Assembly: GCA_036417435.1 (NCBI GenBank)
Contig: CM070908.1
Span: forward strand, 50,439,090 to 50,503,089
Direction of reading: 5' to 3'
Source: Inia geoffrensis
Lineage: Eukaryota > Chordata > Mammalia > Artiodactyla > Iniidae
DNA length: 64,000 nt
Shown: positions 23,895-36,269 of the stretch, piece by piece
Numbering within the stretch: position 1 is the first letter of the stretch
Layout: every line of letters begins with the position of its first letter
Made by a program: the position numbers and the translations under genes
Notes under the pieces: model-generated
What the model saw: only the letters and a program-made list of their open reading frames with translations
Databases searched by the model: none
Told to the model about the DNA's origin: nothing

Positions 23895-26335
23895 ATAAGC
23901 AGAGACTACCAAGTGGAGATTCCTTAATTTTGTTTAGTTTTTTTAGAGGATTGAGGCACAAATCAGAGAGAAGAAATCAGGAGGGAAAGTTGAGTTACTC
24001 TGCAAAAGAAAAAAAAAGAGAAATGGAAGACCTCCTGCCACCTGGAGAAATCTGGGAGGGAGCGGTGAGGAGCAGGGCTGGGAGAGAGGGAGGAAGGGCC
24101 GGGAGGTGGCAAAGTGCATGTTGTATAATGAGACTCCTCCCACAGCCCCCCCCCCCCCACCGGGGGAAACCCTCCCTAAAGAGGCAGTTTCATGTCTGAA
24201 TGGACGTGTTACAGGACAAGGGCAGTTTCAGGAAGTGGAACCCAAGTAGCAAAGAAAACCCATCCCACTTGGATCTCTACCCTAAGAAGTAGCAGAAATC
24301 TAGGATTTAAAGCTCCATGCACCATGGAATTTGCGCACTAAAGGCAAATACACAGAGACCTCCAAGGGCAAGTAAGCCTCCTGCCAACTTTTAGATTACA
24401 CATATTTGCGTTCACATCTAGGAACAATAGAAAATCAAAATCCCTAGTCCTTGGGTGATTTTTCTCAAGCAGAAAAAGGAAGAAAAAAAAAAAGGCTCTT
24501 TGTGCCCTTATTCCATCTTTGATCTTTTATCCATTCTCTAAGGGCATAAATGACTGTTTATACATGCTTCCATATAAAAATCACTCTCGAGGACTTTTTG
24601 TCTGTAGTTGTTGTTTCCTGCTGTGGACTCTAACACAGAAGCCTTTCCTTTTGAACCAAAAGTATTGAAAATCAGCACCCTACAATGGCCATGCGCTAGA
24701 TTCCTTTGTTCGTGGGCTCTTTGGCCATATGCTTTGTAGGGTACACAATCAGTCACAACCATGAGTAGTGTATGTCTGCCGTCTGGAAGGCCTCCCACCC
24801 ATTTCCCCAGGAGGTGCCTAACCATAGCCTCTGCAGAATGTGGGTCTGTCCTCCATCACATGGCCCTGCCATTCCAGCCACGGCCAGGGCTGCAGATCTA
24901 ACATCAGAGCAGCCAAATTCCAGCCTCTGGAGTGGCCACAGGTGAAAAGACAAGCTAGACCTGTTGGACTCTCTTTCTTGGGAGTTTGAAACAGGACATG
25001 GGTAAGGAAATGCTGAAAGTATATGTCAAGGAAGGGCACGAGATAGCTTTAGAGGCCCTGAGGAGTCATGAACAAACCAGAATTAGGAGAAAGCAAGCCA
25101 ACAGCAGAAGGAGAAGGAAGCAGACATAAGAAAATTGGCTGTTTCATATTAACCCCACCTGTTCCCCAGGTCTGAGCAAACACAAGCCACACTTTTGCTC
25201 ACTGCCTCCAATTTTCTCTTCTTCCTCCTCCTGTCTCCTCCCTTCTACACCTAAAACCACCAAGGTGGAATGGTTAGAGTTGCCATCAGGGCTGATGGAA
25301 ATGCATGGTTCCAATTCCCTGGTTTTTCCCAATCCAGAACGAGATCACAAAGACATGCTGACCATCTTGCCACATGCAGGCATAATGACACCAAGGCCTT
25401 TCTTTGTGGTCTCAAAGTACCCAGACAGAAATAATATCTGAGAACTTACATTTCCCACCACGGTGCTCTTCCCTCCCATGGGATCAACTGTAGCCCCAAA
25501 AAGTGAGGTTGGCTCTTGCAAACCCCTCAGGATGCCAACTCTAACCCAGCACTAGCCAAAGAAAAAAGAAGGTCAGCACGATGTGGGCAGAGAGGCAATG
25601 CTTTCTTTGCTGTTCATTCAGGCAGTCAATTCCATTTGTCGGTTTGTGAAGAAGAGAAAGAGAAAGTAGATGGAAATAATATCACTACCAGCCACAATAT
25701 ATAGGTGTGCAGGGGAAAATAGAGCTAAACATATTTTCAGGATGTGGCAAGTAGATATGGCTCAACCAGAGAATTTATAGCTGCAACTGGCATCCTTAAG
25801 ACCATAAAACTGGGCATAGAAGCTACTTTTACGCTTTGAGGATCAAACAACTAGATTCAAAACATAGATAATAGAATAACAACTGCTGCTTAACAGGGAG
25901 CAGGAGATAAAAATAATTTGCTACACTTCACTGGATCCCACCCCATACCTCTATCACAGCAATCCTGCACAGTTAATTTATTAGAGTGTGTGCAGCTATC
26001 AGAGATGAGGGAAAATTCTATCAGTGATGGAGGAAACGGGAGGGAGATGGGAGATCCTTATCCAGCAGTTAAACAAGAGTAAGGTTTCAGAAACCAAAGA
26101 AGGTACAGTAGGAGGAAAAGAATTCCTAGTGAAAGCAGGTCTCCTTACCTGAGGTCAGTAAACAGAATCTACATACAGAAATCCATACCTAATTTTTTAA
26201 AAAATTATTTTAAAATAGGCTAGTGCTTCAATTAAGAGACTGAATAAATTTCCTGGAATTGACCTGTTTTCTAGCTTTGAAATCAGCCATGAATGACCCA
26301 GACCAAAAGGCACACACAAACACAGTCCCTCTTCC
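23895..26335. other. No gene recognised; 13-C run at 24146-24158
   Basis: About 2.4 kb. The purine-rich stretch 23940-24110 and a run of 13 C followed by ACCGGGGG are the only compositional oddities. No exon or confident repeat was seen. Confidence 0.5.
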
Positions 26336-26360
26336 AACCTCTCTCTTAAACAAAAGATCT

Positions 26361-26370
26361 CAAAGATGGC
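26361..26370 (+). promoter_or_regulatory. YY1-like site at the L1-A 5' end
   Basis: CAAAGATGGC fits the YY1 core (AAnATGGC) and sits at the element's 5' edge. A YY1 site near the start is known in human L1, where it positions transcription initiation. L1-B has a comparable motif at 60615-60625. Confidence 0.6.
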
Positions 26371-26538
26371 AGGCACCTGCTGGACTCTGGTGGGGGACCC
26401 TGATGCCCAAGGAGAGGGGCAAAACCCCCAAGCGACTGGGTAGGACGTGGTGAGGAGTGAGGGGGGGAAGAAGTGGAGGCCGGACAGGACCAGCGCCCCT
26501 GAGCGGTGGCTAGAAGAAGGGAGGGGTTTCCACGTATG

Positions 26539-27110
26539 GAGGGACCCTTGGGGGCTTGGAGGATCAGGGAGGAGCACACTTAGTGTTTCCCCTGCCGAGT
26601 CGGCCCTGGGAAGCTGGCTGGACGCCCCAGCTGGGTCCTCCACCCTCCGGGGCCCCCTCTGACCTTGTGGGTCCTAGGAGCATAGGAGGGAGGCAGGGGG
26701 AGAAGAGGAGAGGTGGACGAGGAGGGGTCCTCTGGAATCAGAGGATAATGGGAAGCACCACGGGCATTTTCCCCACCCACTTGGGCCCCAGGAAGCCTGC
26801 TGGGGTTCCTGGTCTGGTCCCCTACCGTCCAGGGCCTCCTCGGGCCACAAGGGTCCTAGGGGCATAGGAGGGGTGGGCGGAGAAGAAAAGGGGCCAACAG
26901 GGAGGGACCCTCTGGGATCGGATGATCGGGGGGAACACGCCTAACATTTCCTCCGCCCACTTGGGCCCAGGAAGCCTGCTGGGGTCCCAGACCTGGTCTG
27001 CCACCCTCCAAGGCCAGAGGCATTCCTGGACTCCTCCTGCAGTGTTGAGCATAAGCCCCACCCCCACCCCTGCAGGGCCTTTTCCAGCCCTGTGGGTCCT
27101 AAGCATAGGC
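26539..27110 (+). repeat. L1-A 5' UTR tandem units of about 180 bp
   Basis: Related units begin near 26539, 26721 and 26899. Landmarks recur with regular spacing: a CTGGGAAGC/CCAGGAAGC motif at about 26606, 26788 and 26968, and GTCCTAGG(A/G)GCATAGG at 26671 and 26853, with a shortened form at 27096. Each unit holds GGGACC-TCT, GGGCCC and GGGGAGAAG-like blocks. Tandem monomers as an L1 promoter are well known in mouse. Here they carry the GC-rich character of this stretch. Confidence 0.8.
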
Positions 27111-27330
27111 CCTACCCACTACCTAAACCTCACCCCTGCCTAAGCCCAGCCCAACACAACCAAGGCCTTTTCTAGTTGTTTTTTTCCTCCTCTTTTTTTG
27201 CTATTGTGATTCTATTTTACCTTCCAGTTGTTGTTTCATCTGTATTTTTATTTTTTTAATTTTTTCTAACATATTTGTTAGTTTTCTAATCTTATTTTAT
27301 TTTTTACTCTTTGTTATAGTTCTGCTCTAT

Positions 27331-27446
27331 TTTTTCTTTTTTTGCCACCCCACATGACTTGCAGGATCTTGGTTCACGAGCTGGGGGTCAGGCCTGAGCT
27401 CCTGCAGTGAGAGTTCTGAGTCTGAACCACTGGACTAACAGAGAAC
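27331..27446 (-). repeat. SINE-derived module inside the L1-A 5' UTR
   Basis: Read on the minus strand, GTCCAGTGGTTCAGACTC, CACTGCAGGAGC, GAACCAAGATCCTGCAAG and an A-rich end follow the order of the old cetartiodactyl tRNA SINE (compare the copy at 41.4 kb). It lies between UTR monomers and ORF1, with UTR sequence on both sides, so it looks like part of the L1 family rather than a late insertion into this copy. Confidence 0.6.
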
Positions 27447-27644
27447 CTCAGACCCCAGGGAATATTCATCAGAGTGAGGTCTCCAGGAGGTCCTCCTCTC
27501 AGCACCAAGACCCAGCTCTACTCAACAGCCTACAAACTCCAGGGCTAGAAGCCTCAGGCCAAACTACCAGTAAAAAAGGAACACAATCCCACCCATCAGA
27601 AAAAAACAAAAAAAACAAAAAATTAACAAAAAATAATGTCACAG

Positions 27645-28590
27645 ATGAAAAAGCAAGGTAAAAACCTACAAGACCAAATAAATGAAGAGGAAATAGGCAA
27701 CGTACCTGAAAAAGAATTCAGAGTAATGATAGCAAAGATGATCTAGAATCTCAGAAATACAATGCAGGCATGGACTGAGAAAATAAAAGAAATATTTAAC
27801 AAAGATCTAGAAGATGTAAAGAACAAACAAACAGAGATGAACAACACAATAACTGAAATGAAAAATACACTAGAACGAATCAATAACAGAATAACTAAGG
27901 CAGAAGACCGAATAAGTGAGCTGGAAAACAGAATGGTGGAAATAACTGCTGAGGAGCAGAATAAAGAAGAAAGAATGAAAAGAATTGAATACAATCTCAG
28001 AGCGCTCTGGGACAACACCAAACGCATCAACATTCAAATTATAGGGGTCCCAGAAGAAGAGAGGAAAAGAAAAAAAAAAAAAAAAAAGGATCTGAGAAAA
28101 CATTCAAAGAGATTGTAGTAGAAGACTTCTCTAATATGGGAAAGGAAATAGTCACCGAAGTCCAGGAAGCACAGAGAGTCCCATCCAGGATAAACCCTAG
28201 GAGAAACACACCAAGACACATATTAATCAAACTAACAAAAATTAAATTCAAAGAAACAATATGAAAAGCAGCAAGGGAAAAGCAAAAAGTAACACACAAC
28301 GGAATTCCCCATAAGGTTACCCATTGATTTTTCAGCAGAAACTCTGCAGGCCAGTAGGCAGTGGCAGGATATACTTAAAGTGATGAAAGAGAAAAACCTA
28401 CAACCAAGATTACTCTACCCAGCAAGGATCTCATTCAGATCTGACAGAGAAATCAAAAGCTTCACAGACAAGCAAAAGCTAAGAGAATTCAGCACCACCA
28501 AACCAGCTTGACAACAAATGCTAAAGGAATTTCTATAGGCAGGAAAAAAAGAGAAGAAAAAGACCCACAAAAACAAACCCAAAACAATTA
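27645..28590 (+). pseudogene. L1-A ORF1 (nucleic-acid chaperone), broken
   Basis: L1 ORF1p is the trimeric RNA-binding protein that packages L1 RNA. The frame opens at ATGAAAAAGCAAGG and has an early in-frame stop near 27743. The coiled-coil heptad region follows (27762-28050; long Glu/Lys/Asn-rich stretch with RISELENRMVEI). The next block reads IQIIGVPEEE, the start of the RRM domain. A tract of about 19 A at 28069-28087 shifts the frame. Further stops follow in the C-terminal domain. This gene cannot make a working protein. Confidence 0.9.
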
Positions 28591-28595
28591 AGAAA

Positions 28596-29420
28596 ATGGT
28601 AATAGGAACATACATATCGATGATAACCTCTAATGTAAATGGATTAAATGCTCCAACCAAAGATACAGACTGGCTGAATGCATACAAAAGCAAGACCCAT
28701 CTATATGCTGTCTACAAGAGATCCACTTCAGGCCTAGGGACACATATAGACTGAAAGTGCAGGGATGGAAAAACATATTCCATGCAAATGGAAATCAAAA
28801 GAAAGCTGGAGTAGCAATACTCATATCAGATAAAACAGACTTTAAAATAGAGACTGTGACAAGGGATAAGGAAGAACACTACATAATGATCAAGGGATCA
28901 ATCCAAGAAGAAGGTATAACAATTATAAATGTTTATGAACCCAACATAGGAGCACCTCAATACATATGGCAAATGTTAACAGCCATAAAAGGGGAAATTG
29001 ACAGTAACACAATAATAGTAGGGGACTTTAACACCCCACTTACACCAATGGACAGATGATCCAAACAGAAAATAAATAAGGAAACACAAGCTTTAAATGA
29101 CACAACAGACCAGATAGACTTAATTGATATTTATAGGACATTCCACCCGAAAGTGGCAGAATACACTTTCTTCTCAAGTGCACATGGAACATTCTCCAGG
29201 ATAGATCACATCTTGGGTCACAAATCAAGCCTCAGAAAATCTAAGAAAACTAAAATCATATCAAGCATCTTTTCTGACCACAATGCTATGAGATTAGAAA
29301 CCAACTACAGGAAAAAAAAAAACACAAATACATGGAGGCTAAACAGTGTGCTACTAAGTAAGCAAGAGATCACTGAAGAAATCAAAGAAGAAATTTTAAA
29401 AAACGTAGAAACAACTGAAA
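28596..29420 (+). pseudogene. L1-A ORF2 endonuclease domain, broken
   Basis: L1 ORF2p starts with an APE-type endonuclease that nicks the target. The start is ATGGTAATAGGAAC. Readable family motifs include ITIINVYEPNIGAPQYIWQ (about 28915-28972), VGDFNTPL (about 29018-29041) and FSDHNAMRLETNY near 29272-29308. Stops interrupt the domain near 28753 and at 29057. It lies directly downstream of ORF1 with the usual short spacer. Confidence 0.9.
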
Positions 29421-32400
29421 ATGAAAACACAATGACCTAAAACCTATGGGATGCAGCAAAAGAAGTTCTAAGATGGGAGTTTATAGCAATTCAATCTCAC
29501 CTTAAGAAACAAGAAAAATCTCAAATAAACAATCTAAGCTTACACCTAAAGCAACTAGAGAAGGAAGAAGAAAGAAAACCCAAAGTCAGTAGAAGGAAAG
29601 AAATCATAAAGATCAGAGCAGAAAAAAATGAAATAGAAATGATGAAAACAATAGCAAAGATCAATGAAACTAAAAGCTGGTTCTTTGAGAAGATAAACAA
29701 AATTGATAAACCTTTAGCCAGACTCATCAAGAAACAAAGGGAGAGGATGCAAATCAATAAAATTAAAAATGAAAAAGGAGAAATCACAACTGACACCATA
29801 GAAATGCAAAAGATTATAAGAGACCACTACAAACAACTATATGCCAATAAAATGGACAATCTGGAAGAAGTGGACGAACTCTTGGAAAGGTACTATTTTC
29901 CAAGACTGAACAAAGAAGAATTAGAAAATATAAACAGACCTATCACAAGTAATGAAATTGAAACTGTAATTAAAAATCTTCGAACAAACAAAACTCTAGG
30001 ACTAGATGGCTTCACAGGCAAATTCTATCAAACATTTAGAGAAGAGCTAACACCGATCCTTCTCAAACTCTTCCAAAACACTGCAGAGGGAGGAAAACTC
30101 CCAAATTTGTTCTACAAGGCCACCATCACCCTGATACCAAAACCAAAGATATCACAAAAAAAGAAAATTACAGACCAATATCACTGATGAACATAGATGC
30201 AAAAATCCTCAGCAAAATACTAGCAAACAGAATCCAACAGCACATTAAAAGGATCATACACCATGATCATGTGGGATTTATCCCAGGAATGCAAGGATTC
30301 TTCAATATATGCAAATCAATGTGATACACCATATTAACAAATTAAGGAATAAAAACCATATGATCATCTCAATAGATGCAGAAAAAGCTTCTGACAAATT
30401 CAACACCCATTTATGATAAAAAAAACTCTCCAGAAAATGGGCAGAGGGAACCTATGTCAACATAATAAAGGTCATATATGACAAACCCACAGCAAACATC
30501 ATTCTCAATGGTGAAAAACTGAAAGCATTTCCACTAAGATCAGACACAAGACAAGGATGTCCACTCTCGCCACTCTCGTTCAACATAGTTTTGAAAGTTT
30601 TAGCCACAGCAATCGGAGAAGAAAAAGAAATAAAAGTAATACAAATTGGAAAAGAAGACATAAAACTGTAACTGTTTTCAGATGACATGATACTATACAT
30701 AGAAAATCCTAAAGATGCCAGCAGAAACTACTAGAACTAATCAATGAATTTGGTAAGATTGCAGGATACAAAATTAATGCACAGAAATCTCTTGCATGCT
30801 TAAGAACGAAAAATCAGAAAGAGAAATTAAGGAAACAATCCCATTTACCAGCACAACGAAAAGAATAAAATACCAAGGAATAAACCTACCTAAGGAGGCA
30901 AAAGACTTGTACTCAGAAAACTATAAAATACTGATGAAAGAAATCAAAGACGACATAAACAGATGGAGAAATATACCATGTTCTTGGATTAGAAGAATCA
31001 ATACTGTGAAAATGATTATACTACTCAAAGCAATCTACAGATTCATTGCAATCTCTATCAAACTACCAATGGCATTCTTCACAGAACTAGAACAAAAAAT
31101 TTTACAATTTGTATGGAAACACAAAAGACCCCAAACAGCCAAAGCAATCTTGAGAAAGAAAAACGGAGCTGGAGTAATCAGACTCCTGGACTTCAAACTA
31201 TATTACAAAGCTACAGTAATCAAGACAGTATGGTGTATGGTACTGGCACAAAAACAGAAACATAGACCAATGGAACAGGGCAGAAAGCCCAGAGATAAAC
31301 CCACGCATATATGGTCACTTTATCTTTGATAAAGGAGGCAAGAATATACAATGGAGAAAAGACAGCCTCTTCAATAAGCGGTGCTGGGAAAATTGGACAG
31401 CTACATGTAAAAGAATGAAATTAGAACGCTCCTTAACACCATACACAAAAATAAACTCAAAATGGATTAAAGACCTAAATGTAAGGCCAGACACTATAAA
31501 ACTCTTAGAGGAAAACATAGGCAGAACACTCTATGACATAAATCACAGCAAGATCCTTTTTGACCCACCTCCTAGAGAAATGGAAATAAAAACAAAACAA
31601 AACAAAAAATGGGACCTAATGAAACTTAGAAGCTTTTGCACAGCAAAGGAAACCATAAACAAGACAAAAAGACAACCCTCAGAATGGGAGAAAATACTTG
31701 CTAATGAAACAACGGACAAAGGATTGATCTCCAAAATATACAAACAGCTCACGGAACTCAATAGCAAAAAAACGAACAACCCAATTAAAAAATGGGCAGA
31801 AGACCTAAACAGACATTTCTCCAAAGAAGATATACAGACGGCCAAGAGGCGCATGAAAAGATGCTCAACATCACTAATTATTAGAGAAATGCAAATCAAA
31901 ACTACAATGAGGTATCACCTCACACCGGTCAGAATGGCCATCATCAAAAAATCTACAAACAATAAATGCCGGAGAGGGTGTGTAGAAAAGGGAACGCTCT
32001 TGCACTGTTGGTGGGAATGTAAGCTGATACAGACACTATGGAGAATAGTATGGAGGTTCCTTAAAAAACTAAAAATAGAACTACCATACAACCCAGCAAT
32101 CCCACTACTGGGTATATACCCTGGAAAACCATAATTCAAAAGGACACATGCACCCCAATGTTCACTGCAGCACTATCTACAATAGCCAGGACGTGGAAAC
32201 AACCTAAATGTCCAATGACAGATGAATGGATAAAGAAGATGTGGTACACATAATCAATGGAATATTAATCAGCCATAAAAAGGAATTAAACTGGGCCATT
32301 TGTAGAGATGTGGATGGACCTCGAGTCTGTTATACAAAGTGAAGTAAGCCAGAAGGAGAAAAACAATATTGTATATTAACACATATATGTGGAATCCAGA
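29421..32400 (+). pseudogene. L1-A ORF2 reverse transcriptase and C-terminal region, broken
   Basis: This is the region that copies L1 RNA at the nicked target. The fingers/palm region reads from 29639 ([20 protein letters not shown]) to 30187, where the frame is lost. The catalytic block is at 30674-30685 and reads FSDD instead of the usual FADD. The 3' part is open at 30796-31329 and 31415-32134, including the C-terminal Cys-rich region ([19 protein letters not shown]). Many frame breaks make it non-functional. Confidence 0.9.
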
Positions 32401-32790
32401 GAAATGGTATAAATGAACCTATTTGCAGGGCAGGAATAGAGACATAGATGTAGAGAACGGACCTGTGGACACATGGGGGGAAGGGGAGGGTGGGACAAAT
32501 TGGGAGATTAGGTTTGACATAAATACACTACCATGTGTAAAATAGATAGCTACTGGGAACCTGCTATATAGCACAGGGAGCTCAGCTCGGTGCTCTGTGA
32601 TGACCTAGATGGGTGGGATGGTGTGGGCAGTGCAAGGGAGGTCCGAGAGGGAGGTGATATATGTATACATATAGCTAATTCACTTCATTGTACAGCAGAA
32701 ACTAACACAACATTGTAAAGCAATTATACTCCAATAAAAAAATTAAGAAAATAGGAAACTCAAACAGAAAAATAAATAAAAATTTAAAAA
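32401..32790 (+). repeat. L1-A 3' UTR and A-rich tail
   Basis: It carries the G-rich ATGGGGGGAAGGGGAGGG tract typical of L1 3' UTRs (32474-32491), ATAGCACAGGGAGCTCAG, AACATTGTAAAGCAATTATA and an interrupted A tail. Confidence 0.9.
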
Positions 32791-33992
32791 GACCTCCCTC
32801 CAGCAACCCTTAAAAGGCTTTTGAGAACTATAAAGTAGCAAGAATGAAAGGTTAAAGCTGGCAGAATGCAAGCTGGCTATAGATGACATATCTGACTCTC
32901 TCCTTGTCAACCCAAAGGGAGAGTTGGGTGTGGGAGACACGTTGAGATGCCTGTGGACTTGCACGGGCAGCGCTTTAATGAAGAAATAAAAAGGACTGGA
33001 CATACAGTTACACTCTTGTACCACCACCCCTTCCTTAAGTCTCCTCCTTGTGCCTTAACTCACAAAGCAACATGATAGCCAGGGACAAACAGGTTGGGAG
33101 TGTAGAAGGTAGACAGATGATAAAAATGCTTCATCTTAAGAGTCGGTGGGAGCTTTTGATCCAAAGTAATGAGTAAATACTGTTTGAAGCCCCAGCCATA
33201 AAAAAAACTAATAATTTAAAATACTCCCTCACTTTCTCCCAAAGTCTTCCCCAATCCTGTAAGTTGTAATGCACTAAAGGAATATTTTCATCAATGTGTC
33301 CAAATATGTTATTCAGGGTGAGATTTTATATTACAGAGTCCCAAGGAACTTTCTATAAGAAAAAGGCAGCCCCAAAATTGGATGCATAAACGGCTTTAAG
33401 GCTTTAAGATTTGGCAGAGCATACTGTGCCTTCACTACACACAAGCCAGAAGTGGAAGAGAAAAGAATTCAGTTTTCCAGGCACTGCAAAGGGACTTGTT
33501 TAGTAGTTCTGCAGGTTCACAGAATGCGGCAAGGAGAACAGGCAGTGCCCTCAACACAAAGCAACCCGGACCCCTGAGCATCTAGCTGGCAAGGTGCCCA
33601 GCAGAGAAAATAGGATGCTTTTCAATTTGCGGTCCTCTCAGTGTTGGGGGTGTTGCAAAAAGATAAAGTGGGGAGAGGGAATGGGAAAGCAGGCGTAGAG
33701 GGACAGGTGGATTCTGGAAGTGGGAAATTATTTTTCAAGCACAGAAAAGCAACTTCAAAATATTACTAAGGAATTAATGCACAAAAAGTGTCCTTAGCAG
33801 GAAGGAGTGTGAAGCGGGGATACATGTGTCATAAAACATACACCCTGTGGCCAAGACCACAAATAACTGAACAGAAAAATCTTATCAAGCAGAAGGATGG
33901 TAATCTCCAAGGGATAAGCCACTTCACTGGGTATTCACACTCTAGTCCCAGGCCCAGATATATAATAAGAGCAGAAATGTAAACATACACAC

Positions 33993-34038
<46 letters not shown>

Positions 34039-34885
34039 TCCAGAGGCAGAGCATCCCATGGCTTGAGCATAGGAGGCAGTGGGAAAATTCATTCATGAGG
34101 ACTTTTTAATTGCTTTGTGTATGTTTTTAATCTTCCCCATTTCTTCAGATGGTGATTATGACTATATTTTGAAATCATGATCCACCACTGCAGCACTGTA
34201 ATTACATAAATATGGCATCATAAATGAAGGTTAGTGCCAGAAATAGCAAAGCAGAGAGGGGTGCTATTTGTCGCTATGGATGCAAGAGCGTGTATGTGTA
34301 TTTTATTTTTAAAAAAACTCCCATATACGTGATATTTGGAAATCCTTTGCTAGTTCAAGCAAGGGCATCTTAGGAAAAAGAACAGGAGCCTCAGTCTCAT
34401 TTTTAGCTGAAAAAGATGAAGGCAAGAAAAAGCAGGGTCTTCTAGTCATGATAAATGTAAATAATAAGATAAGAGCTAGGTGTAGATTAAGCTAGCTAAC
34501 TTTAAACTGAGCTCAGGGCCCTGCACTGGCCTGTGTTGAGTGGGCACTAGGGGCTCTGCTTGTGGGCAGGAATCAGTCTGGGGCAGTACCTCTCATCAGT
34601 GGAGCCTGTCAGCCCCCCTGGAACCTCGGGGAATGTCTCCTAAGCACCATTCAGAACAGAACTACCTTCCTCCCTGCTCTCAGTCATCCTTGCCTTCAGG
34701 GCACCACCCAGATCTTCAAGTAATAGGGATGAGAGTTGGGAGATAAATAGCCCAGCTTCCTCCACTCTCAGGAAAAAGGAAAATTCTGAAGTGTGTTCCA
34801 CAAGTGTCACACAGAGTAAGTGGCAGTCCTAAAATACGTCAACAAATTATTTGAACTTCAGACCTTTAAAAGGTGAAGGCTAATT
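32791..34885. other. No gene recognised; contains the 33993 (CA)n(CG)n tract
   Basis: About 2.1 kb with no exon recognised. The only notable element is the alternating purine-pyrimidine tract listed separately. Confidence 0.5.
33993..34039 (+). repeat. (CA)n followed by (CG)7, Z-DNA-prone tract
   Basis: Uninterrupted purine-pyrimidine alternation of about 47 bp: TATACACA, a CA run to 34022, then seven CG units (34023-34036). Such tracts are the canonical left-handed DNA formers. Confidence 0.95.
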
Positions 34886-34889
34886 CTCC

Positions 34890-35331
34890 TCCCCTCAAAT
34901 GTGAGCCATATTAAGTGACACTTCTAATGACGAGACTATGAGGAGAATGATCTGTGACTTCCAAGCTGAGGTCATAAAGTGCTGCTTCTGGGGAAAGCCA
35001 CCACCATGTCGTGAGAACACACAAGCAGCTCGTGCGGAGGTCCACACAATGAGGAACTGAGGTCTCCTGCCAACAACCAGCACCAGCTCGCCAGCCATGT
35101 GGTGGAGCCACCTTGAAAATGGACCCTGCAACCCCACTCAAGCCTTCAGATGATGCTGCTCCGACGGACATCTTGACTATAATCTTACAAGACATCCTGA
35201 GCCATAGCTGCCCAGATAAGCCAGTCCTGAATCCCTAATCTACAGGAAATGTAAGTATAATAAATATTTATTGCTATTTTAAGCCATTAAATTTTGGAGT
35301 AATTTGTTACACGGCAGATAACTGACACAGA
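34890..35331 (+). repeat. MLT1-like LTR, degraded
   Basis: GAGGTCCACACAATGAGGAA, the run into GAGCCATAGCTGCCCAG, then TATAATAAATATTTATTGCT, TTTTAAGCCATTAAATTTTG and GGTAATTTGTTACAC-like motifs follow MaLR/ERVL-type LTR 3' ends. It is an old non-coding copy with approximate edges. Confidence 0.6.
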
Positions 35332-35479
35332 GTCCTAGTGGCATTGACCCCCAATGCCCACAGCTGTAACCTGCTCACCAAGCCCCTCACTGTGCTTCTT
35401 TAGATCACCTCCACACTAAATGACCTGCACTCAAAATACTTGTCTCCTGGTTTGCCTTTGGTGTCTCAGACATCCCATA

Positions 35480-35610
35480 TAAGGTAAATATTATTATTAT
35501 CCTCATTTTAGGGATGAGAAAACACACGTAGGTTAGAGTTACACAGCAGGTAGTGGCAGAATGAGATTCTCTGAATCCTAATTCACCGCCCTCTTCTTCA
35601 TCACAGCTGT
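35480..35610 (-). repeat. MIR SINE fragment, antisense
   Basis: TATTATTATTATCCTCATTT, GATGAGAAAACACACG and TACACAGCAGGTAGTGGCAG match the antisense MIR core. Confidence 0.75.
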
Positions 35611-36265
35611 ATCCCTCCAACCCCAATCCTTTGCAATTTTAAGCAATCTCTCCTCCCTCCCCAAGAACAATAAGTTAATTTGCTCATTCACTGTGGACAA
35701 AGGCACCCATATGATCACAAAATGTAAAAACCAACCTAAGCAAATTCAATAACAAAAGCAGGAACTCTGAGTCACTTAAGTCTCGGTATATTTATTTTCC
35801 CTAATGCTACCTGTACACAGCAGGGAGAAATAATTAGCAAATTAATGGATTGTTCTTTGTTGAGACTGATGGAAACACTGGATGTGACTCTCCCTTGTCT
35901 TACATCTGGGTTACAGGGACTGGCTTATAACTGCTGACCAACCCGTGATTTACTGAAGTTATAAACAAGTAACATGCTGCGTGGGCAAGAAACAATGAAG
36001 ATGAAGCCCATATGTGCTGTGCTTTCTGTTCCGATCAAATAAAATGTACAGCCAACTTCATCTGTCAGACATTTAATCATAATCGTTATTGTACTATGTG
36101 GTAGGTAGGCATAAATGGGACATAAATGACTCTTGATAGCACCATTTTATATATCAAACAACAGTTTTTGTGTTTTTCTTCTCCCTTTGATAGTTTTCCA
36201 ATATCCCATCTCTACTTGGTGTCACTGTGTTTGTTCTATTGAGTCAAAATGTTAGAAGAGAACCC
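35611..36265. other. No gene recognised
   Basis: Apparently unique sequence with no supported feature. Confidence 0.5.
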
Positions 36266-36269
36266 ATGT

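Larger units (their letters stand above)
26340..32790 (+). mobile_element. L1-A: near full-length, inactive LINE-1, sense
   Basis: A complete L1 layout is present: GC-rich 5' UTR (to about 27644), ORF1 (27645 to about 28590), ORF2 (28596 to about 32400), and a 3' UTR with CAATTATACTCCAATAAAAA and an A-rich tail near 32725-32790. The 3' UTR matches the stub at 4.2 kb and L1-B. Both ORFs carry many stops and frameshifts, so the copy is dead. I could not find a convincing TSD. The 5' edge is placed near the YY1-like motif at 26361. Confidence 0.93.

Noticed and set aside
23687..24199. 170-codon plus-strand open frame
   Set aside because: Its first two thirds are the antisense of a short CHR SINE. 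Similar frames recur at every SINE copy (7.3, 10.0, 16.3, 44.7, 54.4 kb).
26340..27110. GC-rich block as a host gene promoter or exon
   Set aside because: It leads directly into L1 ORF1 and consists of tandem units, so it is the L1-A 5' UTR.
26280..32830. A TSD for L1-A (GTCCCTCTTCCAACC near 26326 versus CCTCCCTCCAGCAACC near 32794)
   Set aside because: The resemblance is loose, with several mismatches and gaps. I cannot tell it from chance.
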